A stretch of 35,477 nt of DNA, taken from contig JAEZDA010000026.1 of assembly GCA_023433345.1 (NCBI GenBank), positions 1-35,477 on the forward strand, given 5' to 3'. Each line of letters begins with the position of its first letter. Within the stretch, counting starts at the first letter, position 1. The notes beneath the pieces were generated by a model. It saw nothing but the letters and a program-made list of their open reading frames with translations, did not search any database and had not been told where the DNA came from. Positions 8,428 through 16,551 of the stretch are shown here, in pieces. This DNA is from Bacteroidota bacterium (GTDB lineage: Bacteria > Bacteroidota > Bacteroidia > Chitinophagales > Chitinophagaceae). Made by a program: the position numbers and the translations under genes.

Positions 8428-8456
8428 AAAAAAAAGCTCCCGGAAACCTGGGAGCC
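8428..8456 (-). terminator. Intrinsic terminator of the DUF1573 operon
   Basis: Stem GCTCCC (8436-8441) with GGGAGC (8450-8455), extended by a G-C and a G-U pair, tetraloop, and eight A at 8428-8435 that give a U-run on minus-strand RNA. It sits 22 nt after the stop codon of the downstream DUF1573 gene. Confidence 0.85.
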
Positions 8457-8478
8457 TTTAAAAATGATGAATATATTT

Positions 8479-8925
8479 TTATGCTTTCGGCTTAGCGCTC
8501 GTATTGGCTGCTTTGCCTTTTGTTTTCGAAAACTCTTCTTTCGTAAGAACTTCGCCCTTTATGGTGATGCTTTTTACCTCATCAACTCCTGCAAATTTTA
8601 CAGAAAGCTTTTTATCAAATGCGCCAACATTGGCGGCGTTATATGTTGCCTTGATCCATCCCTCTTTTCCGGCAGCGATCGGAGATTTGGTATAATCGCC
8701 AATTGTGCAACCGCATGTAGGATTGGCCTGCTCGATAATAAGTGGCGTTGCACCGATATTCGAAAGATAGAAGGTAGCAGTTGCCGGGTTACCCTGCTCA
8801 ATTTTTCCCAGGTCAACAACTTCAGACTTAAACTTCGCCACATCGTCAGCTTTCTTCTGGGCGATAACAGCAGAGGAGAAAACCAACAGGGAAAGGGAAA
8901 CTAAAAACTTCTTCATACTGAACAT
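8479..8925 (-). CDS. DUF1573 domain protein, exported
   Basis: Function unknown; a small secreted or periplasmic immunoglobulin-like protein family common in Bacteroidota. The 148-residue protein opens with a signal peptide (MKKFLVSLSLLVFSSAVIAQ, preceded by three residues from the ATG at 8925). The domain (about residues 30-130) has YLSNIGATPLIIEQANPTCG and the conserved cysteine pair in TCGCT, then IAAGKEGWIKATYNA and ITIKGEV. It follows a paralogue by 13 nt and shares its promoter and terminator, so the two form a two-gene operon. The ATG at 8916 (MKKFL) is an equally good start. Confidence 0.88.
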   Translation of the reverse strand: MFSMKKFLVSLSLLVFSSAVIAQKKADDVAKFKSEVVDLGKIEQGNPATATFYLSNIGATPLIIEQANPTCGCTIGDYTKSPIAAGKEGWIKATYNAANVGAFDKKLSVKFAGVDEVKSITIKGEVLTKEEFSKTKGKAANTSAKPKA

Positions 8926-8938
8926 ATTTTATTGATGA

Positions 8939-9448
8939 TTAATTCTTGATTGCTGCAGCCTTGTTCTCAGGAGCGCTTGCCGCAGGTGTCTTAAAAACTT
9001 CACCCTTGATAGTGATCACTTTTGAAACATTGTCGTTGTAAGTGATGGTAATATTTTTCGCAAAAGCACCTTCAGCCTGGGCATTATAACCAACGGTTAT
9101 TTTGCTTGATTCGCCGGGCCCGATTGCTTTATCCTTTTCCCAGCTCGGAGTGGTGCATCCGCAGCTCGCCTGCACGTTATTGATCTTCAACGGGGCTGCC
9201 CCTGTATTAGACACTATAAAATCATGATTAACAGGTTTGCCCTGCGGGATCTTTCCAAAATCATAACTCTCCTCAATTTTTAAAGTTTGAGCGGGAGCAG
9301 CAGCCTCAGCAGTGGCTGTTGTTGCTGTGTTCTTCGTAGTGGCAACCGGCGCGTGGTTGTGGCCAGCATGCGGATCAGCTTCTTTTGTTTGAGCCTGAAT
9401 AGTGAATGCGGCCAGCATTAATGCAGAACCGAGTAGTATTTTTTTCAT
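8939..9448 (-). CDS. DUF1573 domain protein with His-rich segment, exported
   Basis: Paralogue of the next gene and first in the operon. The 169 residues comprise a signal peptide (MKKILLGSALMLAAFTIQAQ), a short histidine-containing segment (DPHAGHNHAP, residues 24-33), an Ala/Thr-rich linker, and a DUF1573 domain with VSNTGAAPLKINNVQASCG and the cysteine pair in SCGCT, ending VITIKGEVFKT. The histidines could bind metal, but that is only an inference from HxGHxH spacing. A -7 promoter element lies 26 nt upstream. Role unknown; presumably at the cell surface or in the periplasm. Confidence 0.88.
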   Translation of the reverse strand: MKKILLGSALMLAAFTIQAQTKEADPHAGHNHAPVATTKNTATTATAEAAAPAQTLKIEESYDFGKIPQGKPVNHDFIVSNTGAAPLKINNVQASCGCTTPSWEKDKAIGPGESSKITVGYNAQAEGAFAKNITITYNDNVSKVITIKGEVFKTPAASAPENKAAAIKN

Positions 9449-9474
9449 ATTCTAAGATGATTTTTTTGAGCTAC

Positions 9475-9482
9475 CAAAGATA
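9475..9482 (-). promoter_or_regulatory. -7 promoter element (TATCTTTG) of the DUF1573 operon
   Basis: Exact TAnnTTTG match on the minus strand with a leader of about 20 nt to the ATG at 9448. A TTTC, one base from TTTG, lies about 21 nt upstream. Confidence 0.6.
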
Positions 9483-9554
9483 CTAAATCGAAAATATAAG
9501 AAACATATTGTACCCGACTTTTACATTATTTAACAATTGGGCAGCCAAATTGAA

Positions 9555-9562
9555 TATTTTTG
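9555..9562 (+). promoter_or_regulatory. -7 promoter element (TATTTTTG) of the E1 dehydrogenase gene
   Basis: Exact TAnnTTTG match 17 nt before the ATG at 9580. A TTG at 9537-9539 lies only 15 nt upstream, shorter than usual. The element lies inside a longer open frame beginning at TTG 9508, which argues that frame start is not used. Confidence 0.55.
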
Positions 9563-9579
9563 CGACTTACTTTAGTAAT

Positions 9580-11952
9580 ATGGACATGAACAATACAATG
9601 GACATTAACCTGCAGGAAAACCTAAGCTTCGACTTATTTAAAAATGAAGTACTTAAGGATTACCGTATTTGTTGCGAAAGCAGGGAAACAAGCCTTTTGG
9701 GCAGAAAGGAAGTTTTGACCGGCAAAGCCAAATTTGGAATCTTTGGTGATGGTAAGGAAGTGGCGCAGGTGGCCATGGCAAAGTTTTTCAGGCCGGGCGA
9801 TTTTCGGGCAGGATATTACCGTGACCAAACTTTCATGTTTGCCAGTGAACTTGCCACGCCCGAACAATTTTTTTCCCAATTATATGCAGACCCTGACGTT
9901 GAGCACGACCCCTTCAGCGCCGGCCGGCAGATGAATGCACATTTTGCCACTAAAATGGTTGATGAGAAAGGGAATTGGCTTCCGCTTGGAAAGTTGAAGA
10001 ATGTTTCAAGTGACATTGCACCAACGGGCGGGCAGATGCCGCGTGCGCTGGGGCTCGCCTTTGCTTCCAGGATGTTCAGAAACGTTGAGCGGTTGCGCGG
10101 CCAAACAGAATTAAGCGACAATGGAAATGAAGTTTGTTTTTGCACAATTGGAGATGCAAGTACCAGTGAAGGTCATTTCTGGGAAACAATAAATGCTGCA
10201 GGCGTGCTGCAGGTTCCGCTTGCTGTATTTGTTTGGGATGATGGTTATGGCATATCTGTTCCTAAAAAATTTCAGACAACCAAGGCATCAATTTCGGATG
10301 CCCTCGCAGGGATGCAAATAGAAGAAGGCACTAACGGTATCGATATCTATAAATTGAAAGGATGGGATTATGCAGGCATGTGCGAAGTGATTGAACACGC
10401 CATTGAAAAAACACGCACCACACATGTGCCTTGCCTGTTTCATGTGGAAGAGATCACACAACCGCAGGGGCATTCAACTTCGGGTAGCCATGAACGTTAT
10501 AAGACGGCCGACAGGCTTTCCTGGGAGAAAGATTGGGATGGAATAGTGCGCATGCGGGAATGGATCCTCACTAATGCCCTGGCAACGGCAGAGGAATTAA
10601 TAGCCATTGAGGAAAATGCTGTTTCATATGTGAGGGAATCTAAAAACAGGGCATGGCAAAAATACCTTCAACCTATACTTACCATGCGCGAACGTGCACT
10701 GTCATTAATACGCACAGTGGCAGCAGGTAATGCAGAGATCGAAAAGCTTGCAGCAGGTCTTGAAGCGATCCGTGAACCGATGCGTCGTGATATTCTGAAA
10801 ACCATGGCAACTGTAATCGGAATCGCAGGAGATAATGGCGAGCTGAAAGATTATTACGAAAATCTGAAAGCAGCGCAATCAAAGCTTTATAGTGCTCACC
10901 TTTACAATGAAGGACCCAAATCTGCCTTGAATGTTCAGGCCGTTGACGCCGTTTTTGAGCACGATGCTCCAATGGTTAATGGATTCGAGGTGCTCAATAA
11001 ATATTTCGATCAGCTTTTTGAATCAAACGATAAGGTGGCTGCATTCGGTGAAGATCTTGGTTATATCGGAGACGTAAACCAGGGTTTTTCTGGTTTGCAG
11101 GAGAAGCATGGTGCAGAACGGATATTTGATACCGGTATACGTGAACTTACCATTATGGGGCAAGGCATCGGAATGGCCCTGCGCGGTCTGAGGCCAATTG
11201 CAGAGATCCAGTATCTCGACTATCTGCTGTACGGTCTCCAGCCATTAAGTGATGACGTGTGTACAACACATTTCCGTACGGCCGGTCAGCAGAGTGTGCC
11301 ATTGATCGTTCGAACCCGGGGCCACAGGCTGGAAGGTATCTGGCACAGTGGATCACCAATGGGCGTTGTGATAAATGCTCTCAGAGGTATGTACGTATGC
11401 GTTCCAAGGAATATGACGCAGGCGGTGGGGATGTATAATACGCTGCTTAGAAGTAATGATCCGGGCCTTATCATTGAGTGCCTGAACGGCTACAGGTTAA
11501 AGGAGAAACTGCCGTCCAACCTTCTCGATTATACCATACCGTTAGGGATACCCGAAGTTATTCGCCAGGGTGATGATATCACGATCGTGAGTTATGGCTC
11601 AACACTTAGAATTGTGCAGGAAGCGGCTGAAACCCTTGCAGCAAAAGGGATCGATTGCGAGGTTGTGGACGTACAAACATTATTGCCCTTTGACGTTAAT
11701 CATTCCATTGTTGAATCATTAAAGAAAACAAGCCGCATTCTTTTTGTTGATGAAGATGTTCCGGGTGGCGCTGCAGGATATATGTTTAATAAGGTGATGG
11801 AAGAGCAGGGCGGTTACCGTTTCCTTGATGTTGCACCGCGAACACTTACAGCAAAGGCCCACCGGCCGGGATATGGAAGTGATGGAGATTATTTTTCGAA
11901 GCCCAACACTGAAGATATCGTTCGCATGGTGAAAACCATGATGGAGGAATAA
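9580..11952 (+). CDS. Fused alpha/beta E1 of a 2-oxoacid dehydrogenase
   Basis: Thiamine diphosphate-dependent E1 that decarboxylates a 2-oxo acid, probably branched-chain (2-oxoisovalerate) or pyruvate, and passes the acyl group to lipoyl-E2; cytoplasmic. From the ATG at 9580 it has 790 residues. The first half is E1-alpha: GDGKEVAQVAMAKFFRPGD, RAGYYRDQTFMFA, and the ThDP motif from GDASTSEGHF to the N of ETINAAG. The second half is E1-beta: AAFGEDLGYIGDVNQGFSGL, ERIFDTGIRELTIMGQGIG, IAEIQYLDYLLYGLQPLSDD, and the C-terminal transketolase domain (VSYGSTLRIVQEAAETL, DVQTLLPFD). Such fusions occur in Bacteroidota. No E2 or E3 gene is nearby, so the partner enzymes are encoded elsewhere. The substrate is an inference. 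The next gene starts 9 nt after its stop. Confidence 0.92.
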   Translation: MDMNNTMDINLQENLSFDLFKNEVLKDYRICCESRETSLLGRKEVLTGKAKFGIFGDGKEVAQVAMAKFFRPGDFRAGYYRDQTFMFASELATPEQFFSQLYADPDVEHDPFSAGRQMNAHFATKMVDEKGNWLPLGKLKNVSSDIAPTGGQMPRALGLAFASRMFRNVERLRGQTELSDNGNEVCFCTIGDASTSEGHFWETINAAGVLQVPLAVFVWDDGYGISVPKKFQTTKASISDALAGMQIEEGTNGIDIYKLKGWDYAGMCEVIEHAIEKTRTTHVPCLFHVEEITQPQGHSTSGSHERYKTADRLSWEKDWDGIVRMREWILTNALATAEELIAIEENAVSYVRESKNRAWQKYLQPILTMRERALSLIRTVAAGNAEIEKLAAGLEAIREPMRRDILKTMATVIGIAGDNGELKDYYENLKAAQSKLYSAHLYNEGPKSALNVQAVDAVFEHDAPMVNGFEVLNKYFDQLFESNDKVAAFGEDLGYIGDVNQGFSGLQEKHGAERIFDTGIRELTIMGQGIGMALRGLRPIAEIQYLDYLLYGLQPLSDDVCTTHFRTAGQQSVPLIVRTRGHRLEGIWHSGSPMGVVINALRGMYVCVPRNMTQAVGMYNTLLRSNDPGLIIECLNGYRLKEKLPSNLLDYTIPLGIPEVIRQGDDITIVSYGSTLRIVQEAAETLAAKGIDCEVVDVQTLLPFDVNHSIVESLKKTSRILFVDEDVPGGAAGYMFNKVMEEQGGYRFLDVAPRTLTAKAHRPGYGSDGDYFSKPNTEDIVRMVKTMMEE

Positions 11953-11961
11953 ATTATTGCA

Positions 11962-12999
11962 ATGAAAAGCACCGTACTCACCCTTGCCATTTTATTTGTT
12001 TTTCCGTTTTGCGGTGAAGCGCAGAATCTTACCGGAACATGGGTAGGAGCAGGAGGCGGCACAGATTATATTAAACTCGTAATACGCCATCGGGAAGATA
12101 GCTTGGTTGGTTATACCCACGATATAATAGATGGCTTCTGTTATGCTTCATTCTCCGGTGCGTATTCTCCTGTTCGAAAAAGAGTAACGGGCCGGGGCGG
12201 AATTTTGCTTGAGCACTCTCCCAACCACGTATTGACCGATTATGATTGGAATTTTGTGAGAAGGCCTGATGGAGACTATCTTGTTGCTAACTCTGACGCC
12301 GGGGATGCTATCATTGAAGGTATACTTAATATTTTTGGAAAGGAGCCATCCAGACACGAGCGGCAATGGCTGAAACGTATCAGCAAAAAGCCCGAATTGC
12401 TGAAAGTGAGTAAGGACACTGTTGTAAAACAAAAATCGCCTCCCCCTCCGCCAGCACCACCTAAACAGCCGCCGGTAAAACCAGCTCCCGCACCGCCGAA
12501 AGCAAAGCCGGTTGCTCCAAAGCCCACGACAGCTCCTAAACCTGCTCCGAAGCCTCCGGTAAAGCAGGAATTGCCAACGCAGAAACCAGCGCCGGCACCG
12601 AAACCGGTGGAAGTTCAATCTTTGCCTGTTCCGGAATACATAGTAAGGGAAAAGCTCACACGTGAGTCGAAACTTATGCGTACAATTTATACAAGCACTG
12701 ACAGCATAAAGTTGTTCATTTACGATAATGGTGAAGTGGATGGAGATACGGTCACCGTGTTTTTCGATGACAAGGTTGTGTTAGACAGAGCGCGCATTTC
12801 AGAAAAAGCCAGAGTACTCACCTTACCGGTTAGCCGCACTGGTGTGCACAGCATAGATTTGTTTGCAAATAATCTCGGGTCTATTCCGCCCAATACGGCG
12901 CTTTTAGTAATTCATGCCGGTAAGGAGCGATACGAACTGCACGCTTCTTACGATTTCAAAACTAATGCAAGAATTCTCGTGAGGTTCAAAGAAGAGTGA
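11962..12999 (+). CDS. Exported protein with proline-rich linker, unknown function
   Basis: I do not recognise a named family. The 345-residue protein has a signal peptide (MKSTVLTLAILFVFPFCGEAQ), then an N-terminal beta-rich domain (about 22-125, NLTGTWVGAGG and LVIRHREDSLVGYTHD) resembling the lipocalin-like domains of Bacteroidota exported proteins. Residues of about 155-225 form a linker of Pro, Ala and Lys that probably spans periplasm or cell wall. The C-terminal domain (about 235-345, IKLFIYDNGEVDGDTVTVFF and NNLGSIPPNTALLVI) is a small beta domain I have seen as a conserved type in this phylum. It starts 9 nt after the E1 gene and may be co-transcribed, though no functional link is evident. 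Confidence 0.8.
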   Translation: MKSTVLTLAILFVFPFCGEAQNLTGTWVGAGGGTDYIKLVIRHREDSLVGYTHDIIDGFCYASFSGAYSPVRKRVTGRGGILLEHSPNHVLTDYDWNFVRRPDGDYLVANSDAGDAIIEGILNIFGKEPSRHERQWLKRISKKPELLKVSKDTVVKQKSPPPPPAPPKQPPVKPAPAPPKAKPVAPKPTTAPKPAPKPPVKQELPTQKPAPAPKPVEVQSLPVPEYIVREKLTRESKLMRTIYTSTDSIKLFIYDNGEVDGDTVTVFFDDKVVLDRARISEKARVLTLPVSRTGVHSIDLFANNLGSIPPNTALLVIHAGKERYELHASYDFKTNARILVRFKEE

Positions 13000-13003
13000 G
13001 TTG

Positions 13004-13035
13004 GAATTTGAAAATTTGAGATTTGGAAATGTGCC
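13004..13035. repeat. Octanucleotide tract (AATTTG type)
   Basis: Four consecutive 8-nt words in the gap between convergent genes: GAATTTGA, AAATTTGA, GATTTGGA, AATGTGCC. The same word family recurs at 17720-17743 and 17971-17998. Just beyond, 13060-13073 holds two heptads (ACTACGA, CCTATGA), the second containing the TAG stop of the SRPBCC gene. Confidence 0.6.
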
Positions 13036-13067
13036 GATCGAAATGATTTCGCGCGACTAACTACGAC

Positions 13068-13490
13068 CTATGAACCCGTTTCTTCTACGTATTTCTTAAA
13101 TGAATTCAGGATCGCCTGCCATCCGTTTTGCTGCATTTCCCGGGAATGTTCCTGTTCCGGATCAAACTCTTCGGTTATTTCTGTTTTCCCCGGTGCAACA
13201 TCTTTAAATGTGATCTTAACTTTTCTTCCATCTCCAAGTGTAAAGGCTATAAACTCACCGGGAATAACATCCTGGTATATTCCCCCAAAATCGAAAGAGG
13301 CGCTGCCATCACGAGCAGACATAGTTGTTTTGAAATTACCTCCTGGCTTCAGATCGTTTTCTGCATAAGGCGCATGCCAGTCTTCGCTTGCATGGTACCA
13401 TTTTACAATTTGCGCGGCTTCAGTGAAAGCAGCCCAGGCATTCTCCCTCGAAGCGTTAACAATGGTTGATACCGTGATCGTGTCCTGCAT
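13068..13490 (-). CDS. SRPBCC (AHSA1-like) domain protein
   Basis: Small cytoplasmic protein of the START/Bet v1 superfamily, AHSA1 group; these bind hydrophobic ligands or act as co-chaperone-like proteins, and the specific role here is unknown. The 140 residues cover a single domain: ITVSTIVNASRENAWAAFTE at the start, then IVKWYHASEDWHAPYAEND, LKPGGNFKTTMSARDG, FDFGGIYQDVIPGEFIAF, and the final helix QQNGWQAILNSFKKYVEE. It follows yebC by 19 nt on the same strand and is probably co-transcribed with it. The stop TAG lies in a heptanucleotide word. Confidence 0.87.
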   Translation of the reverse strand: MQDTITVSTIVNASRENAWAAFTEAAQIVKWYHASEDWHAPYAENDLKPGGNFKTTMSARDGSASFDFGGIYQDVIPGEFIAFTLGDGRKVKITFKDVAPGKTEITEEFDPEQEHSREMQQNGWQAILNSFKKYVEETGS

Positions 13491-13509
13491 TTAATGGAAT
13501 TTTAAAATG

Positions 13510-14220
13510 CTACTTTAAATTATGATACACTTTTTGCACGTCCTCATCCTGCTCAAGCCGGTCGACGAGTTTAAGCACTTCGTTTGCTTCTTCTTCACCT
13601 AATTCCACCGTAGTTGTGGGAATGCGTGTTAATTCAGCAGTAATCACCTCAATACCTTTTTCGTCCAATGCTTTTGCCATTGCTCCAAATTCATTGTAAG
13701 AAGTTCGGATGATTATATTTCCTTCGCTGTCTTCTCCAACTTCTTCAAGGCCATGGTCAATGAGTTCTAGTTCAAGTTCTTCAATATTCTGACCAGAATT
13801 TTTTATTTTGAATTCACCCATTCGGTTAAAGGTGAAAGCAACAGAGCCGCTGGTTCCTAAAGCGCCGTTTCCCTTTGTAAAATGCATACGCACATTGGCA
13901 ACGGTACGGGTGGGATTGTCTGTAGCTGTTTCCACCATTACTGCAACTCCGTGAGGTGCATATCCTTCATAGGTGAGTTCTTCATAACTGCTTGTATCCT
14001 TCCCCATGGCGCGTTTTATGGCTGCCTCAACGCGGTCTTTCGGCATATTCACAGCCTTGGCATTCAGGTAACAGCGTCGTAGCGCGGGATTATTGTCAGG
14101 GTCAGGTCCGCCGGCCTTTACTGCAATTGCGATCTCTTTCCCGATTCGGGTGAAATTCTTCGCCATCTTATCCCAGCGGGCAAACATGGCACTTTTTCTA
14201 ACTTCAAATATGCGACCCAT
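13510..14220 (-). CDS. yebC: YebC/PmpR family protein
   Basis: Members are described as transcriptional regulators and, more recently, as translation factors that relieve ribosome stalling at difficult (proline-rich) sequences. The 236-residue protein starts at the ATG at 14220 with MGRIFEVRKSAMFARWDKMAKNF, a family hallmark variant of the usual GHSKW opening seen in Bacteroidota. Further motifs are GGPDPDNNPALRRCYLNAKA, MPKDRVEAAIKRAMGK, YEGYAPHGVAVMVE and DNPTRTVANVRMHFTKGNG. A longer open frame to 14322 adds 34 residues before the conserved start and contains the promoter, so I reject it. A -7 element lies 21 nt upstream. The SRPBCC gene follows 19 nt downstream. Confidence 0.95.
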   Translation of the reverse strand: MGRIFEVRKSAMFARWDKMAKNFTRIGKEIAIAVKAGGPDPDNNPALRRCYLNAKAVNMPKDRVEAAIKRAMGKDTSSYEELTYEGYAPHGVAVMVETATDNPTRTVANVRMHFTKGNGALGTSGSVAFTFNRMGEFKIKNSGQNIEELELELIDHGLEEVGEDSEGNIIIRTSYNEFGAMAKALDEKGIEVITAELTRIPTTTVELGEEEANEVLKLVDRLEQDEDVQKVYHNLK

Positions 14221-14241
14221 TATTATATTTATTTGAGTTTG

Positions 14242-14249
14242 CAAAGGTA
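14242..14249 (-). promoter_or_regulatory. -7 promoter element (TACCTTTG) of yebC
   Basis: Exact TAnnTTTG match on the minus strand, 21 nt before the ATG at 14220. No -33 TTG at the usual distance. Confidence 0.55.
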
Positions 14250-14341
14250 ATAAATGAGAGGTATTCTTGTTCCCTTCAACCGCTCCCGGTATGCGGCGCG
14301 ATAAAGTTGTAATTTCGGCCAATCAACATTGGGTTCGAATA

Positions 14342-15415
14342 ATGAATGTATCGTACCGGAGATTATTGAAATTCTCAGAAGAAATATTTTTAAAGATCGG
14401 ACTTGCTGAATATGACGCTATAACCGCTTCCCTTAACTTATTAAGTGCAGATCTCCGTGGTGTGGATAGCCATGGAGTGGCGCGGCTTTCAGGTTATGTA
14501 CGTTTATGGGATGCAGGTAGAATAAATTCGAAAGCAAAGCCTTTCATAATACATGAATCGCCAACAACTGCATCTGTGAATGGTGACGAGGGGCTTGGGT
14601 TGGTTGTGGCTGACTATGCGATGAAGGTTGCGATACAGAAAGCAGAGAAATATGGAAGCGGCTGGGTGAGTGTTCAAAACAGTTCTCATTTTGGTATCGC
14701 GGGCATACATGCGATGCAGGCCCTGGAGAAGGATATGATAGGAATGGCGTTTACAAATGCATCGCCGCTGGTGTCACCAACTTTTTCAACCGGAAGAATG
14801 CTTGGAACCAACCCGATTGCCGTGGCCATACCTGCAGGTGAACAACCTCCTTTTGTTGCTGATTTCGCCACAACAACTGCAGCAAATGGAAAGTTGGAAA
14901 TTGCGCAACGCCTGAACAAGGAGGTTCCTAACGGTTGGGTACAAACGAAGTTTGGTGAGCCAAGTACAAATCCGCATGAATTAAAGGAGGGGGGATCATT
15001 GCTTCCCCTTGGCAGCGATCGTGAACATGCAAGTCATAAAGGATTTATGCTCGGTAGCATAGTTGATATTTTTTCAGGCGTATTGAGTGGTGCGAATTTC
15101 GGTCCCTTCGTACCGCCATTTCCTGCATATGTACCTATGCCATCATTTATGCCGGGCAAGGGCATTGGTCATTTCTTTGGAGCAATGCGGATAGACGGTT
15201 TCCGGCCGGCTGATAATTTCAAACGTGACATGGATCTTTGGATCTCCGAGTTTCGTAAGGCCCCCGCCGTTGATCCGTTGCAACCGGTGGTTATTCCCGG
15301 GGACCCTGAAAGGGAGGCCGAAAGGGAAAGACGGGAAAAAGGAATTTTTTTAGAAGGGTCAGTTGTGGAGGATCTGAACTTGCTTGCTGGAAAATTTGGG
15401 TTAGATCTCCTATAA
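14342..15415 (+). CDS. Ldh-family (malate/L-lactate type) oxidoreductase
   Basis: NAD(P)-dependent 2-hydroxyacid dehydrogenase of the LDH2/MDH2 (YlbC/ComC) fold, not the classical Rossmann lactate dehydrogenase. The 357 residues include the family motif RGVDSHGVARL, the stretch VQNSSHFGIAGIHAMQAL with the catalytic-region histidine, GTNPIAVAIPAGEQPPFVADFATT, and DREHASHKGFMLGSIVDIFSGVLSGA near the C-terminus. The conserved helix MNVSYRRLLKFSEEIF sets the start at ATG 14342; the frame is open to a TTG at 14267 without homology. It is divergent from yebC. Substrate unknown (malate, lactate, ureidoglycolate and others are known for the family). Confidence 0.9.
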   Translation: MNVSYRRLLKFSEEIFLKIGLAEYDAITASLNLLSADLRGVDSHGVARLSGYVRLWDAGRINSKAKPFIIHESPTTASVNGDEGLGLVVADYAMKVAIQKAEKYGSGWVSVQNSSHFGIAGIHAMQALEKDMIGMAFTNASPLVSPTFSTGRMLGTNPIAVAIPAGEQPPFVADFATTTAANGKLEIAQRLNKEVPNGWVQTKFGEPSTNPHELKEGGSLLPLGSDREHASHKGFMLGSIVDIFSGVLSGANFGPFVPPFPAYVPMPSFMPGKGIGHFFGAMRIDGFRPADNFKRDMDLWISEFRKAPAVDPLQPVVIPGDPEREAERERREKGIFLEGSVVEDLNLLAGKFGLDLL

Positions 15416-15724
15416 CTCCCAACCCCCTTTAGTTTCAGGGCTTTAACGGTTATCCAGCTGAGCGCCCAACTAAAAATTTATACCAGTACTCATTCAAAAA
15501 GTTCAGCAGAATTTGCATTAATAACCTTTGATTGATCATTTTTTCAATAGATATCGCCATTTAGCAAATATTTCGACATGATTTGCCGCCGGAATTTTGC
15601 GCATTTTTTTATGAATCATCCTGCAATATCGACCAAGCTTGCCTGGTGGCCGGGCTGGATAACCGCATAAATAGTAGTGGGGATTGGATTCTCTTCCCAA
15701 ATAAAGGGCTGGCACGGCCCTCAA
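15416..15724. other. Intergenic gap without gene
   Basis: Between convergent genes. A 62-codon minus-strand frame (15536-15724) shows no domain or signal and I do not call it. AGGGC (15705-15709) and GCCCT (15717-15721) form a short hairpin just after the DUF962 stop, followed on the minus strand by TTTATTT, a weak terminator at best. Fragments resembling tRNA arms (GCTGGATAACCG on both strands) do not fold into a tRNA. Confidence 0.5.
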
Positions 15725-16189
15725 TCAGAACCTAAGTCCCATTTTTCGGTAGACAAAACTCATCAGCCACGCCGGGCCAATCAATAAAAACTGCACATCC
15801 TTCAAAAAAGAAGGCTTCTTACCTTCAATCTTATGCCCCAGAAACTGTCCCACCCAGGCAAGCGCAAACATCAATACGCTATACACCCACAACGGAGCAA
15901 AGCCATGAACTTCAATAAAATGGCAGAGGGCAATACATGCCGCACCGAAGAAAAGCATTCCTACCGATAGTGCAGGCGATAGTCTAAAATAATACACCCA
16001 CACAACTACTAGGGCTATCACCGCAAGGTTAATCCGAAATTCATTGATATATAAGGGAAGTTTAATGCAGTAAAGCAGTCCCGTTATAGAGAAGAAAATA
16101 GCAGGCACACAGATCCAGTGAATCAACTTGTTGGTTTCATTACGGTGACTTTCACCGTATTCCTCAAGCAACTCCTGCATTCGTTTCAT
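15725..16189 (-). CDS. DUF962/Mpo1-like membrane protein
   Basis: Homologous in pattern to yeast Mpo1 (YGL010w), an Fe(II)-dependent dioxygenase that shortens 2-hydroxy fatty acids; the bacterial role is not established. The 154 residues contain the family signatures ESHRNETNKLIHWICVPA (residues 13-30, with two histidines), HFIEVHG, and QFLGHKIEGKKPSFLKDVQF with its conserved histidine, then IGPAWLMSFVY. There are about four membrane segments. It follows queA after 362 nt that contain the queA terminator and a possible small RNA on the opposite strand, so it is a separate unit. Confidence 0.9.
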   Translation of the reverse strand: MKRMQELLEEYGESHRNETNKLIHWICVPAIFFSITGLLYCIKLPLYINEFRINLAVIALVVVWVYYFRLSPALSVGMLFFGAACIALCHFIEVHGFAPLWVYSVLMFALAWVGQFLGHKIEGKKPSFLKDVQFLLIGPAWLMSFVYRKMGLRF

Positions 16190-16274
16190 GAAATAGGTTT
16201 GTTTTAAAATTAATTTATTTCTGGCTTTTTCAGTTTTAATGAAGTCGCGAATAAATTTTTGAAATTTTTTCAGC

Positions 16275-16375
16275 CCGTATGCAATAAAAAGAAACCACCT
16301 GCCGTTTTATACTTGGTTTTTCATAGGATATTGGATTAATACGGACTGCGATTTCTATCGCGGTCCCTTTTTTTT
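16275..16375 (+). ncRNA. Candidate small structured RNA
   Basis: Gene-free on the plus strand yet ends in a strong terminator (16343-16375). Upstream are paired segments: CCGTAT (16275-16280) with ATACGG (16339-16344), enclosing AAACCA (16292-16297) with TGGTTT (16314-16319). A hairpin inside a closing stem plus a terminal hairpin and T-run is typical of a short RNA of about 100 nt. The last two bases of the closing stem overlap the terminator arm, so they would compete or stack. The only promoter-like sequence is TAAATTTTTG at 16252-16261, which has two bases too many in the spacer. A 6S-type RNA is one possibility; I cannot confirm it. Confidence 0.4.
16343..16375 (+). terminator. Strong intrinsic terminator with no gene upstream
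   Basis: Ten-pair stem GGACTGCGAT (16343-16352) with ATCGCGGTCC (16357-16366), one T-G wobble, TTCT loop, then C and eight T (16368-16375). No plus-strand gene exists between 15416 and here. No T-run follows on the minus strand. Confidence 0.8.
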
Positions 16376-16503
16376 ACTCAAAATCCCCATCTTATCGCAG
16401 GGGTCCGCCATCCTCCTCCCCGGAATCAAAAAACGAATTTTTATGGAAAGCAAAAAGGTACTTTATTGGGAAGACCCCTTACCTCTCCACCAAAGTAGTA
16501 AAT

Positions 16504-16527
16504 AAAAAGCCTCCGAAAAGAGGCCTT
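16504..16527 (-). terminator. Intrinsic terminator of queA
   Basis: AAAGCCTC (16506-16513) pairs with GAGGCCTT (16520-16527), one wobble, six-base loop; five A at 16504-16508 give the U-run on minus-strand RNA. It lies 25 nt beyond the queA stop codon. Confidence 0.8.
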
Positions 16528-16551
16528 AAAAAATCGAACAATTTATCATGA

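Noticed and set aside
9508..9579. Longer N-terminus for the E1 dehydrogenase from a TTG
   Set aside because: The added 24 residues have no family match and contain the -7 promoter element.
12148..12618. Arg/Phe- and Gly-rich minus-strand frames opposite the proline-rich gene
   Set aside because: They are the complement of the Pro/Ala/Lys linker; composition explains them.
14221..14322. Longer N-terminus for YebC
   Set aside because: The conserved family start MGRIFEVRK lies at 14220 and the extension holds the promoter.
15425..15700. tRNA-like fragments (GCTGGATAACCG on both strands, GGGGATTGGATTC)
   Set aside because: No acceptor stem, anticodon arm or proper T-loop can be folded; at most a relic or coincidence.
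15536..15724. 62-codon minus-strand reading frame after the DUF962 gene
   Set aside because: No domain, signal or start signal; its composition looks like translated noncoding DNA.
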